NCBI RefSeq assembly: GCF_001969445.1
Contig: NZ_CP017297.1
Coordinates: forward strand, 1,302,001-1,366,000
From: Brachybacterium sp. P6-10-X1
Lineage (GTDB): Bacteria > Actinomycetota > Actinomycetes > Actinomycetales > Dermabacteraceae
Direction of reading: 5' to 3'
Length of the DNA stretch: 64,000 nucleotides
Part shown: one piece after another, positions 1 to 8,563 of the stretch
Layout: every line of letters begins with the position of its first letter
Position numbering within the stretch: the first letter of the stretch is position 1
The notes under the pieces: generated by a model
What the model was told of the DNA's origin: nothing
The model's input: only the letters and a program-made list of their open reading frames with translations
Database searches by the model: none
Made by a program: the position numbers and the translations under genes

Positions 1-142
1 CCCCGATCAGGCGGGAGGCGGTGGAGCCGTGGACCTCCAGCTCCCGCGCGACCTCGCCCACGCCTGCCGTGCCGTCGCGGGCGAGGATCTCCAGCACCCG
101 TGCGGCCCTGTCCACCGACTGCACCGAACCATTCGTGACCAT
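1..142 (-). CDS. IclR-family transcriptional regulator (N-terminal fragment)
   Basis: Only the first 47 codons lie in the window; the gene continues past the left edge. The translation begins MVTNGSVQSVDRAARVLEIL and goes on with GEVARELEVHGSTASRLIG, the winged helix-turn-helix typical of IclR proteins, where the second helix pair reads the DNA. The gene faces the DmdA-like methyltransferase gene across about 107 bp. IclR regulators commonly control the operon they face, so it may regulate the methyltransferase/metF pair. The start is uncertain because the GGAGG directly abuts the ATG, leaving almost no spacing. The ligand cannot be inferred. Confidence 0.75.
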   Translation of the reverse strand, partial: MVTNGSVQSVDRAARVLEILARDGTAGVGEVARELEVHGSTASRLIG

Positions 143-173
143 CCTCCGATCATACCCGCATAACCACGTGCTT

Positions 174-186
174 TGCGCATAGCGCA
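174..186. promoter_or_regulatory. Candidate IclR operator palindrome
   Basis: The sequence TGCGC-ATA-GCGCA is a perfect 5-bp inverted repeat with a 3-bp centre. It lies in the gap between the divergent IclR gene and the DmdA-like gene, where such a regulator would bind. No binding data exist; this is inferred from position and symmetry. Confidence 0.35.
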
Positions 187-249
187 GGCCATTGCGTCAT
201 GCGCGCACAGATGGGAGAGTGGAGTACGGACACGACGTTGGAGGCCACG

Positions 250-1506
250 ATGACCGTGAACCAGAATCCCCACGTACTGCTCTACCCGCGCATCCGCAAG
301 TCGCCGTTCTTCTACGCCTCCCGGCGTCACGGCGTGCAGATGTACAGCGTGTACAACCACACGTATCACCCCCGGAACTACGGCGATCCGATCGCCGAGT
401 ACTGGGCGCTGCTGGAGGGTGTCACCCTCTGGGACGTCGGCGTCGAACGGCAGATCCAGATCTCCGGACCGGACGCCTTCGACTTCACCAACCTGCTGGT
501 CACCCGCGATCTGAGCAAGTGCAAGGTCGGCCAGTGCAAGTACGTGTTCCTCACCGACCAACACGGCGGGATCCTCAACGACCCGGTCCTGCTGCGCCTG
601 GAGGAGAACCGCTTCTGGCTCTCCCTGGCCGACAGCGACATCCTGCTGTGGGCCCGCGGAGTCGCCACCTACGCCGGGATGGACGTCGACATCTCCGAGG
701 TCGACGTCGGCCCGGTGCAGGTCCAGGGCCCCAAGTCCTACGCCGTCATGCGCGACCTGCTGGGCGAGTCGGTGGCGGACATCCGCTACTACTACCTGCA
801 CGACTTCACGATCGACGGAATCGACGTGACCGTCTCGCGCACCGGGTACACCGGCGAGATCGGCTACGAGATCTACGTGCACCATGCCTCCCGCGACGCC
901 GCACGGCTGTGGGAGCTGGTCTGGCTGGCCGGACAGCCCCATGGCCTGAAGGTCATCGGGCCGTGCCACATCCGACGCATCGAGGGCGGCATGCTCGCCC
1001 ACGGCGCCGACATCACCGTCGACACCAACCCGTTCGAGGTCGGGATGGGCTACGACTGGATGGTGGACCTCAACCAGGAGGCGGACTTCGTCGGCAAGGA
1101 GGCGCTGCGCCGGATCAAGGAGGAGGGGCCGCGCCGTAAGCTGGTCGGGCTCGAGATCGGCGGGGCGCAGCTGGGCTGCTACAACGACGGCTCCATGATC
1201 GACGCCTTCCCCGTCCATCACGACGGGACCGTGGTCGGCCAGGTCACCTCCGCCTGCTGGTCCCCCCGCCTGGAGAAGAACATCGGCTTGGCCCTGGTGC
1301 CGACCGAGCTCTCCGACGTGGGGACGGCGTTCACGGTCGACACCGGTGAGCTCGCGGGCACCCTGTTGCCGTACGGCGAGGAGCTGGTCGACGCGGTGGT
1401 GGTCCCCAAGCCCTTCATCGATCCGACGAAGGAGCAGCCCAAGGGAGACGTGACCGCACTGGCGGCCGCCGACACCTCGGCCGCACCGGCCCCTGCGGGA
1501 GGGTGA
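250..1506 (+). CDS. DmdA-like folate-dependent demethylase (GcvT/aminomethyltransferase family)
   Basis: This 418-residue protein belongs to the GcvT family, whose members move a one-carbon unit from a substrate to tetrahydrofolate. Its N-terminus (SRRHGVQMYSVYNH, then LWDVGVERQIQISGPDA and GGILNDPVLLRL) resembles dimethylsulfoniopropionate demethylase DmdA more than glycine-cleavage T protein. RTGYTGEIGYEIYVH near residue 200 is the usual family motif. The start at 250 is chosen for the GGAGG five bases upstream; an in-frame ATG at 199 lacks a comparable site. A metF-like gene follows one base later, which suits recycling of methyl- or methylene-folate. Many DmdA-like paralogues do not act on DMSP, so the substrate is open. 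Confidence 0.7.
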   Translation: MTVNQNPHVLLYPRIRKSPFFYASRRHGVQMYSVYNHTYHPRNYGDPIAEYWALLEGVTLWDVGVERQIQISGPDAFDFTNLLVTRDLSKCKVGQCKYVFLTDQHGGILNDPVLLRLEENRFWLSLADSDILLWARGVATYAGMDVDISEVDVGPVQVQGPKSYAVMRDLLGESVADIRYYYLHDFTIDGIDVTVSRTGYTGEIGYEIYVHHASRDAARLWELVWLAGQPHGLKVIGPCHIRRIEGGMLAHGADITVDTNPFEVGMGYDWMVDLNQEADFVGKEALRRIKEEGPRRKLVGLEIGGAQLGCYNDGSMIDAFPVHHDGTVVGQVTSACWSPRLEKNIGLALVPTELSDVGTAFTVDTGELAGTLLPYGEELVDAVVVPKPFIDPTKEQPKGDVTALAAADTSAAPAPAGG

Positions 1507-1507
1507 G

Positions 1508-2332
1508 GTGACCGCCGACGCCGACCAGGTCGACTCGGCGGAAGAGAGCGAGGCGCAGTTCGAGGTCCTCCCGCTGCGGGGGATCTCGGACCGCGTCGGC
1601 GCCCACCTCCCGCCGGGGACGCGCGTGACCGTGACCGCGTCCCCGGCGCACGGCCTGGAGGCGACGCTGGCGGTGGCGTGCGAGCTCGCGGGCCGGGGCT
1701 TCACCGCGGTCCCGCACCTCCCGGCGCGACAGATCCGGGACCCGCAGGAGGTGCGCACGATCCTGGCACGGCTCGACGCCGCCGGGATGGACGAGGTGTT
1801 CGTCATCGCCGGTGACGCGCCCCGTGCTGCCGGCGACTTCGACGGCTCGCTGAGCCTGGTCGAGCTCCTCGCCGCCGAGGCGCCCCGACTCGCGATCGGG
1901 GTGGGCGCGCACCCGGAGGGCCACCCCTTCGTCGACGAGCAGGAGGCGATGCGGCTGCTGCGCGCGAAGGCGGAGCACGCCTCCCATCTCGTGACCCAGA
2001 TGTGCTTCGAGGCGGCCCCGCTGCTGGCCTGGGTGCGCGGCCTCCGCGAAGCCGGCATCACGGTGCCCGTGCGCCCGGGCGTCGCCGCTGCCGTGGGCAC
2101 GGCGAGGCTGCTGCGGATCGGGGCGCGGATCGGGGTGGGTCGCTCGCTGCGGATGCTCGGTGGCGAAGGCTCGGGGGTGCGGCGGCTCGTCGGCCCCGGG
2201 TCCTGGGACCCCGGGCCCCTCCTGGACGAGCTCGATCAGGCACGTGAGGAGCCGGGGCTCGCGCTGGCCGGACCGCATGTGTACACGTTCAACGACCTGG
2301 AGGCTGCGGCCCGCTGGCGCGCGGACGCGTGA
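1508..2332 (+). CDS. Methylenetetrahydrofolate reductase-like protein
   Basis: The 274-residue product resembles the MetF/MTHFR flavoprotein barrel, with segments such as EVFVIAGDAPRAAGDFDGSL and HLVTQMCFEAAPLLAWVRGL. MTHFRs interconvert 5,10-methylene- and 5-methyl-tetrahydrofolate. The GTG start follows the stop of the upstream demethylase gene by a single base, so the two are almost certainly co-translated. The pairing suggests that methyl-folate formed by the upstream enzyme is oxidised to feed one-carbon metabolism. The protein is divergent from housekeeping MetF, and it could have a narrower role. The TGA at 2330 leaves about 150 bp before the next gene. Confidence 0.65.
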   Translation: MTADADQVDSAEESEAQFEVLPLRGISDRVGAHLPPGTRVTVTASPAHGLEATLAVACELAGRGFTAVPHLPARQIRDPQEVRTILARLDAAGMDEVFVIAGDAPRAAGDFDGSLSLVELLAAEAPRLAIGVGAHPEGHPFVDEQEAMRLLRAKAEHASHLVTQMCFEAAPLLAWVRGLREAGITVPVRPGVAAAVGTARLLRIGARIGVGRSLRMLGGEGSGVRRLVGPGSWDPGPLLDELDQAREEPGLALAGPHVYTFNDLEAAARWRADA

Positions 2333-2483
2333 GAAATGGTCGATGACGGACCGGGGGTGTGTCGAAGGCGTGGCCCGGCCCGATCGACGGCCGGATCGCG
2401 GGCGGGGCCAGGACGTTCCGCTCTCCCTCAGAGAGATCTGGCATCGTCGAGGGCCCGGATCTCTCCTCGAAGGGCAGCACCTG

Positions 2484-3236
2484 ATGGATGATGACGACTC
2501 GGTCCAGGCCGACACATCGCAGCGCATGAGCTCGCTGGTGCGCGCCCGGCAGGAGCAGCTGACCCGGCCGGGCACCGACCCCGAGCAGCTGGCCGCGCAG
2601 ATGAAGCAGGTCCACGAGGAGTTCACTCGGCTGCGGATGTACTACCAGTTCGGCATCGACGAGGTGCAGACCAAGGTGAACATCCTGCGCCAGGAGTTCG
2701 AGCAGATCCACGACTACTCCCCCATCGAGCACGTCCGCTCCCGGCTCAAGTCCACCGAGAGCCTCGTCGAGAAGGCCGTGCGCACCGGAGGCGATATGAC
2801 GATCCCGGCGATCCGGGAACGGGTCCACGACATCGCCGGGGTGCGCATCACCTGCAGTTTCGTCTCCGACGTGTACTGGATCGCAGACATGCTGCGCCGG
2901 CAGCCGGATCTCGAGGTGCTCACCACCAAGGACTACATCACCGCCCCGAAGCCCCACGGGTACCGTTCGCTGCACCTGATCGTGCAGGTGCCGGTGTTCC
3001 TCTCCGAGCACACCGAGAAGGTCCCCGTCGAGCTGCAGCTGCGCACCATCGCGATGGACTTCTGGGCCAGCACCGAGCACAAGCTGAGCTACAAGTACCG
3101 CCGCAACCTGCCCGCGGACCTGCGGGCGGAGCTCGATGACGCCGCCCAGGTCGCGGCGGACCTCGATGCGCGCATGGAGCGGCTGCGGGCGGAGATCCGC
3201 CCGATGTCCGACCCGGAGCGGCCCGCGCGCCCATAA
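2484..3236 (+). CDS. Small alarmone synthetase (RelA/SpoT synthetase domain, GTP pyrophosphokinase)
   Basis: The 250-residue protein has a stand-alone RelA/SpoT nucleotidyltransferase domain and no hydrolase, TGS or ACT domain, like RelQ/YjbM small alarmone synthetases. It would make (p)ppGpp from ATP and GTP or GDP. Visible family features are DIAGVRITCSFVSDVYWIADML, GYRSLHLIV and VELQLRTIAMDFWASTEHKL, which carry the substrate-binding and catalytic residues. The ATG at 2484 is chosen because the longer frame upstream is antisense-like arginine-rich sequence. It stands alone, with the epimerase gene starting eight bases after its stop. RelQ-type enzymes are usually driven by cell-wall or stress signals. 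Confidence 0.85.
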   Translation: MDDDDSVQADTSQRMSSLVRARQEQLTRPGTDPEQLAAQMKQVHEEFTRLRMYYQFGIDEVQTKVNILRQEFEQIHDYSPIEHVRSRLKSTESLVEKAVRTGGDMTIPAIRERVHDIAGVRITCSFVSDVYWIADMLRRQPDLEVLTTKDYITAPKPHGYRSLHLIVQVPVFLSEHTEKVPVELQLRTIAMDFWASTEHKLSYKYRRNLPADLRAELDDAAQVAADLDARMERLRAEIRPMSDPERPARP

Positions 3237-3243
3237 TGAGGCC

Positions 3244-4029
3244 ATGAGCAACTCGAGGAAGCGTGTCCTGATCACCGGTGCCACAGGTGGCATCGGCGCC
3301 CGGCTGGCTGACGCATTGCGCGAGGAGTACGACCTCGTCCTCCACGGTCGCACCGCGGACAAGGCACCGCCGGGCGTCGAGCTGAAGCTCGCGGAGCTGG
3401 GCGAGTACGAGCAGGTGCGGGCGCTGATGGACGGCGTCGACACCGTGGTGCACCTGGCCGGTGCGGCGTCCCCCGAGTCCCCGTGGGAGGCGGTGCTGGA
3501 GGCGAACCTCATCGGGCAGCGCAATGTGCTCGAGGCCGCCCGTGACGCCGGGGTCCGACGGGTCGTGCTCGCCTCCTCGAACCACACGATGGGCATGTAC
3601 GACCGGTACGAGCAGTGGCCGGTCTACCCGGACCAGATCCAGCGGGCGGATTCCCTCTACGGCGTCTCGAAGATCTTCGGGGAAGCTCTCGGGCGCTACT
3701 ACCACGACGAGCACGGCCTGGACGTGATCGCGCTGCGCATCGGCTGGGTCGCCGAGGACCCGCTCGCGACCGAGGAGGACGTGCTGCGGGCCATGTGGCT
3801 CAGCCCCGCCGACTGCACCCGGGTGGTGCGTCGCGCCATCGAGGCGGAGGTGCGCTTCGGCCTGTTCTACGCCATCTCGAACAACCCCAACCGCCGCTGG
3901 TCGCTGACCAACACGACGCTCGAGCTGGGATATCGCCCGCAGGACTCCTGGACGGATCTGCCCGGCGCCGAGGAGCACGTGGTCGAGGGCGGAGCCGACG
4001 TGCGCGACTCCTGGCCCCTGGGATCGTGA
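3244..4029 (+). CDS. NAD-dependent epimerase/dehydratase, uronate dehydrogenase-like
   Basis: This 261-residue extended SDR begins with the nucleotide-binding motif TGATGGIGARLADAL and carries the catalytic YGVSK motif (SLYGVSKIFGEALGRYY). The segment LASSNHTMGMYDRYEQWPV closely matches the ASSNHT-G-Y signature of bacterial uronate dehydrogenases, which oxidise glucuronate or galacturonate to the aldarolactone. The C-terminal part, with WSLTNTTLELGYRPQDS, also follows that family. No other uronate catabolism genes are nearby, so the physiological substrate is inferred only from the family. The stop overlaps the GTG start of the next gene. Confidence 0.7.
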   Translation: MSNSRKRVLITGATGGIGARLADALREEYDLVLHGRTADKAPPGVELKLAELGEYEQVRALMDGVDTVVHLAGAASPESPWEAVLEANLIGQRNVLEAARDAGVRRVVLASSNHTMGMYDRYEQWPVYPDQIQRADSLYGVSKIFGEALGRYYHDEHGLDVIALRIGWVAEDPLATEEDVLRAMWLSPADCTRVVRRAIEAEVRFGLFYAISNNPNRRWSLTNTTLELGYRPQDSWTDLPGAEEHVVEGGADVRDSWPLGS

Positions 4030-4661
4030 GCGCCGCGGCGCGCACGGTGCGGGTGCTGGTCGCCCTCGCCGTGCTCGCCGCCCTGGTCCACGACGTGGTC
4101 GTCGCCGCCCGGGACGGTCTGTTGGCCCAGGACATCTCCTACTTCACCAACCAGTCGAGCCTGGCATTCGTCCTGCTCGTCGCCGGGACCCTGCTGCTCG
4201 GGCGGAAGCGGCCGCCCTGGCTGGAGGACGTGCGCGGCGCCGTCACGTTCTACCTGGCGATGACGGGGATCGTCTACGCCCTGCTGATCGCGCCGCCGGC
4301 CGAGCTGCTGCGCTGGGACATCGGCTGGACCGGGATCGTGCTGCATCGCCTCGCCCCCGTGGTCGCGGTCGCCGACTGGCTGCTCACGCCGCGGCGACGG
4401 CACGCTCCCGCCCGCCGGATCCTGCTGTGGCAGCTCTACCCCATCGCCTATCTCGTGCTGACCTGGGTGCGTGGCGCGATCACCGGCTGGTACCCCTACG
4501 ACTTCCTGGATCCGACGGTCTCCTCCTGGCCGCAGGTCCTCCTGGTCACGGCCATCGTGCTGGTGGCCTTCTTCACCGTGGCCTCGTTGCTGCACCTCGG
4601 CGGCGGGCGGCTGCGGGCGGAGCCGTCGAGGCGGGAGATCCCCGAGCGCACCGTGGCGTGA
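4026..4661 (+). CDS. Pr6Pr-type six-helix membrane protein
   Basis: The 211-residue product is an integral membrane protein with about six hydrophobic helices, for example LVALAVLAALVHDVVVAA, SSLAFVLLVAGTLLL and VLLVTAIVLVAFFTVASLL. The conserved features YFTNQSS in the first loop and GWYPYDFLDP near the end are typical of the Pr6Pr family of actinobacterial membrane proteins, which have no established biochemical role. The GTG start overlaps the upstream stop in a GTGA arrangement, so it is translationally coupled to the SDR gene. A link between the two is not obvious. Confidence 0.65.
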   Translation: MSAAARTVRVLVALAVLAALVHDVVVAARDGLLAQDISYFTNQSSLAFVLLVAGTLLLGRKRPPWLEDVRGAVTFYLAMTGIVYALLIAPPAELLRWDIGWTGIVLHRLAPVVAVADWLLTPRRRHAPARRILLWQLYPIAYLVLTWVRGAITGWYPYDFLDPTVSSWPQVLLVTAIVLVAFFTVASLLHLGGGRLRAEPSRREIPERTVA

Positions 4662-4690
4662 GGCCTCCGGGCGCGTCCGGGTCAATCGTG

Positions 4691-5532
4691 TCAGTCGTGC
4701 CCCTCGGCGATCAGCGCCTCCATCTGCGCCACGGCCGCCTGGTCCCCGACGATCTCCACCTTCTCGCTCCGCCCGGAGAGATGGTCGAGGGCCTGTCCCC
4801 GTCCCCAGGCCCACAGGTCCAGGGCGAGCGGCGCCCCGGACACGTCGGCGCGCGGCAGGCCATCGGTCTCGTCCTCGTCCGTCACGAGCCGGCCGACGGG
4901 GGCGTCGAACTCCCGCCCGTCGCGGGGCCGGGTCCCGGACCAGCGGCTGATCAGCAGCCGCCGGGGCTGCCCGGCCTCGGCCGTGATCTCGGCGACGGCG
5001 ACCGGGGCGATCTCGGCCCACTCCGGGATCCACTCGACGGCGGCGGGCCACATGACTCGCAGCACGTGATCGAGTCCGGCATGGGCGACCTGCGGGGCGA
5101 TCGGGGTCACCCTTCTGCCGGCGGCGAGCTCGGCGTCGACGCGGTGGATGGTCGCCTCGTGGGTCTGCATCCGCCGGATGACGGAGACGGTCTGCTCCGC
5201 CGAGTACCAGAACCAGGCCGGTTCCTCGTCCTCGTGCGCGTCGAACTGCTCCAGGAGCGCTTCGGTCGCCGCGACCCGCCGCGCCAGCAGCTCCTCGAAC
5301 CGCTCGGGTCTGGGCGCCGCGGACTCCTCGAGCTTCTCGGCCTCCTCCTCACGGGTGACGCCGTGGGCGAGGACCGCGCCCCAGAACTCGTGGACCTCGG
5401 TGAGATGCCACAGCAGATCGGCCGCGGTCCAGTCCGGGCAGGTGGGGACCTTCTGCTCGGGTCGGTGGTGGTGAGGGCGGCGGCGAGGAGGTCCGCTTCC
5501 TCGCGGATCACGGAGACGGCATCGATGCTCAT
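4691..5532 (-). pseudogene. Maleylpyruvate isomerase/DinB-superfamily protein, frameshifted near the N-terminus
   Basis: Two frames must be joined to give a normal family member. The first gives MSIDAVSVIREEADLLAAAL from the ATG at 5532, and the second continues with VPTCPDWTAADLLWHLTEVH to the stop at 4691. The combined protein of about 280 residues fits the mycothiol-dependent maleylpyruvate isomerase-like family, a four-helix metal-binding fold used for thiol-dependent isomerisation or transfer. One base appears to be missing at 5459–5460, between the codons for DP and EQK. The rest of the frame is intact, so this is either a recent lesion or a sequence error. No good alternative start is visible downstream of the shift. 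Confidence 0.7.
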
Positions 5533-5740
5533 CCTCCCATCGAAGCACTCCCGCCCGACGGACGGAAGCCTCGCCCCGTCCGAACGGTCCATCCGTTGCC
5601 CCCGGGACCAGGGCGGCCTAGCGTCGGGACGGAGCAGACGCCCGCTCCGATCTGCCCTCCGGTCCCGGCCCCGCGATCCGGTCGGGCTCGGCCTGCACCG
5701 CCTGAACACGGCAGGCTCCGACGACGGCTGGGAGGCCCCG

Positions 5741-6967
5741 ATGCGCACCGTCCCGTTCGACAGCACTCTCGCGTTCCTGCGCGAGGGATATCCGTTCATC
5801 GCCTCGCGGTGCGATGCCGCCGGCGCCGATCTGCTGACCACGCGCCTGGCGCTGCAGCCGGTCACCCTCCTCCGCGGCGGCGAGGCGGCGCGGGTCTTCT
5901 ACGACGGCCGGCACCTCGCCCGGCAGGGCGCGATGCCGGCCTTCGTCCAGCACCTGCTGCAGGACGAGGGTTCCGTCCAGAGCCTCGACGATGCGGCGCA
6001 TCGCCGCCGCAAGCGGGTCTTCCTGTCGTTGCTGGGGCCCGAGGCGATGGATCGCCTGGGGGCCCTGTACGAGGCCGAGTGGGACCGTGCGCTGGCGAGG
6101 CTGCACGGCAGCGGCCGGGTGCGACTCGCCCACCTCAGCCGGATCGTGCTCGCACGGATGGCGCTGCGCTGGTGCGGGATCGCGCTGGAGACGGTCGACG
6201 TCCCCCGTCTGACGACGGAGCTGAGCCTGATGATCGACCAGGTGGCCCGCCCCGGACCTCCGAACTGGTACGCCCGATGGCGTCGGCGAGGGACCGAGCG
6301 CTGGGCCGCCGGTCTCGTCGAGCAGGTGCGGGCCGGGGACCTGACGCCGCCGCCCGGGTCGCCGCTGGCCGTTCTGGCCACCCACACCGAGGACGGGGCA
6401 CTGCTTCCTCCCCAGGTCGCGGCCGTGGAGATCATGAATCTTCTGCGGCCCCTGCTGGCCGTCTCCCGATTCATCGAGTTCGCCGCCGTCGCCCTGCTCC
6501 GGCACCCGCAGTGGCGGGACGCCTTCGCCGCGGGGGACGAGCGCGACCTCGAACCGTTCGTGCAGGAGGTGCGGCGCTTCTTCCCGTTCTTCCCCGCAGT
6601 GCCGGGCCGGGTCCGCGCTCCCTTCCGGCTCCACGGTCATGCCTTCCGCGTCGGCGACCGGGTGGTCCTGGACCTGTACGGCACCTGCCACGACCGACGC
6701 ACGTTCCCCGACCCGGACAGCTTCCGTCCGGAGCGCTTCCGGGGCTGGTCCTGGCAGGAGGACCCCTTCACGCTGATCGCCCAGGGTGCCGGGTACCACG
6801 AGGAGGACCACCGGTGCCCGGGCGAGGGGAGCACGGTCGCTCTGCTCGAGCGGGCGGTGCGCCTGCTCAGCCGCAGCGAACTCACGGCGCCCCCGCAGGA
6901 TCTGTCGATCCCCCTGGGTCGCTTCCCGGCCTCACCCCGCAGCGGAGTCGTGCTCGCCGGGTTCTGA
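5741..6967 (+). CDS. CYP152-family cytochrome P450 peroxygenase (fatty acid hydroxylase type)
   Basis: The 408-residue protein matches the CYP152 family, which uses hydrogen peroxide rather than a redox partner to hydroxylate or decarboxylate fatty acids. NLLRPL contains the Arg236-Pro237 pair that binds the substrate carboxylate in this family. HRCPGEG carries the haem ligand Cys359, and FVQEVRRFFPF and FRPERF are family motifs. At the position where OleT decarboxylases have His and BS-beta has Gln, this protein has Gln80 (SVQSLD), which favours hydroxylation. The start is supported by GGGAGG five bases upstream. There is no ferredoxin gene adjacent, as expected for a peroxygenase. Confidence 0.88.
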   Translation: MRTVPFDSTLAFLREGYPFIASRCDAAGADLLTTRLALQPVTLLRGGEAARVFYDGRHLARQGAMPAFVQHLLQDEGSVQSLDDAAHRRRKRVFLSLLGPEAMDRLGALYEAEWDRALARLHGSGRVRLAHLSRIVLARMALRWCGIALETVDVPRLTTELSLMIDQVARPGPPNWYARWRRRGTERWAAGLVEQVRAGDLTPPPGSPLAVLATHTEDGALLPPQVAAVEIMNLLRPLLAVSRFIEFAAVALLRHPQWRDAFAAGDERDLEPFVQEVRRFFPFFPAVPGRVRAPFRLHGHAFRVGDRVVLDLYGTCHDRRTFPDPDSFRPERFRGWSWQEDPFTLIAQGAGYHEEDHRCPGEGSTVALLERAVRLLSRSELTAPPQDLSIPLGRFPASPRSGVVLAGF

Positions 6968-7025
6968 GAGCCCCGGTGGTCACGGGGTCCCCACGGCGCA
7001 GGGGCGCGCCGGACCCGGACGGCGC

Positions 7026-7592
7026 TCAGCGCGTCCAGTGCTCCCGGATCTCCGCGGAGTCGGCGAGATCGGCCTGCCGGTCCCCGACTAGCAGCTCCCG
7101 GACGGCGCGCGCGTGCTCCGGTCGCTCGTCGGCCACGGCGTCCTCGACGATCGTGGCGCGGATGTTGTTCGCGTAGGCGTCCCGTGCGGTCTGGGCGATG
7201 CAGGCATGCGTCGAGACCCCCGCGATGACGACCCGTCCCACGGCGAGGTTGTGCATCCGCAGCAGCAGGTCGGTGCCGAACCAGGCGCTGTCGCGGGTCT
7301 TCTCGAGCCGGGTCATGCCCGTGGCATCGAGCTCGGCGATGATCTCGGTCGCCGGGTCGCCGTGGAAGAGGAAGCCCTGATCGTCCTCGAGCATGGACAG
7401 CGTCCAGGTGGAGCGGTCGCGGCTGTGCTCGGTGGAGATCAGGAAGATCGGCACGTCTGCGCGGCGCGCCGCCCCGGCGAGCGAGTCGACGGCGGCGACG
7501 ACCGCGGTGCGCGCCTCGGCGAGCGCGGGGCCGTCGAAGAACGCCTCCTGCAGATCGATCAGCAGCAGGGCATCGGAGGGTCGCGAGGTCAC
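7026..7592 (-). CDS. Cysteine hydrolase, isochorismatase-like
   Basis: The 188-residue product has the isochorismatase-like fold. It shows LLLIDLQEAFFDG near the N-terminus with the catalytic Asp, a Lys after GMTRLEK, and GVSTHACIAQTARDAY with the nucleophilic Cys. Members hydrolyse amides such as nicotinamide, N-carbamoyl compounds or isochorismate. The GTG start overlaps the TGA of the SDR gene (GTGA), so it is translated as the second gene of a two-gene unit. The substrate cannot be named from sequence. Confidence 0.75.
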   Translation of the reverse strand: MTSRPSDALLLIDLQEAFFDGPALAEARTAVVAAVDSLAGAARRADVPIFLISTEHSRDRSTWTLSMLEDDQGFLFHGDPATEIIAELDATGMTRLEKTRDSAWFGTDLLLRMHNLAVGRVVIAGVSTHACIAQTARDAYANNIRATIVEDAVADERPEHARAVRELLVGDRQADLADSAEIREHWTR

Positions 7593-8488
7593 GGCGTCGG
7601 CATGCCCCCGTTGACGTGCAGGGTCTCCCCGAGCACGTAGCTGGACTCCGGCGAGGTGAGGAAGACGTAGGCCGGGGCCAGCTCGGTGGGCTGGCCGGCG
7701 CGGCCCAGCGGCGTGTTCTTGCCGAAGTGGGGCAGCGCCTCCTTCGGCTGGCCGTCGGAGACCTGCAGCGGGGTCCAGATCGGTCCGGGGGCCACGGCGT
7801 TCACCCGGATCCCCTTCGGAGCGAGCTGCTGGGCGATGCCCTTGGAGAAGTTGTTGATCGCGGCCTTGGTGGAGGCGTAGTCGATCAGAGTGGTCGAGGG
7901 CTCGTAGGCCTGGACCGACGTGGAATTCACGATCGTGGAGCCGGCCGAGAGATGCGTCAGCGCCGCCCTGGTGATCCGGTACATCGCGTGGATGTTGACC
8001 TCGTAGGTGGTCATCCACTGCTCCTCCTCGAGCTCCTCGAGGCTCTCGACGGCGATCTGCCGACCGGCGTTGTTCACCAGTGCGTCGAGCCCTCCCAGCT
8101 GGGCGACCGCGTCCTCGACGAGCTGTCGGCAGACGTCGGCGTCGACGAGGTCGCCGGGCAGCAGGACCGCCCTGCGCCCGGTCTGCTCGATCACCCCGGC
8201 CACGTGCTCGGCGTCCTCCTGCTCCTGCGGGAGGTAGTTCATCGCGACGTCGGCGCCCTCGCGGGCGAAGGCGATCGCGACCGCGGCACCGATCCCCGAG
8301 TCGGCCCCGGTGATCAGAGCCTTGCGGCCCTCGAGCCTGCCGGTGCCGCGGTAGGAGTCCTCGCCGCGGTCCGTGCCGGGGATCAGCTCCGCATCGAGGC
8401 CGGGCTCGCTCTGGTCCTGCCGCGGCGGAGTGATGTCGGGGAAACGGGTCACGGGGTCGACGAGGGTGAGCTGGTCTGCGGGTGCCAT
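7589..8488 (-). CDS. SDR-family oxidoreductase (YghA/general stress type)
   Basis: This 299-residue short-chain dehydrogenase has an N-terminal extension of about 50 residues before the Rossmann motif TGADSGIGAAVAIAFAREGA. NNAG, a Ser in VNSTSVQAYEP and YASTK form the active site. The extension, with DPVTRFPDITPP, and the overall layout match a subgroup of SDRs often found in stress loci. The start ATG follows an AGGAGAG site. It leads the unit with the isochorismatase-like gene. The substrate is unknown. Confidence 0.82.
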   Translation of the reverse strand: MAPADQLTLVDPVTRFPDITPPRQDQSEPGLDAELIPGTDRGEDSYRGTGRLEGRKALITGADSGIGAAVAIAFAREGADVAMNYLPQEQEDAEHVAGVIEQTGRRAVLLPGDLVDADVCRQLVEDAVAQLGGLDALVNNAGRQIAVESLEELEEEQWMTTYEVNIHAMYRITRAALTHLSAGSTIVNSTSVQAYEPSTTLIDYASTKAAINNFSKGIAQQLAPKGIRVNAVAPGPIWTPLQVSDGQPKEALPHFGKNTPLGRAGQPTELAPAYVFLTSPESSYVLGETLHVNGGMPTP

Positions 8489-8563
8489 GGGTTCTCTCCT
8501 GAGTGGTCGGATCGGGGGCCGGGGTCGGGTCCGGCCGCGCCCCGCACGGAGGGTGCGGTGCGG

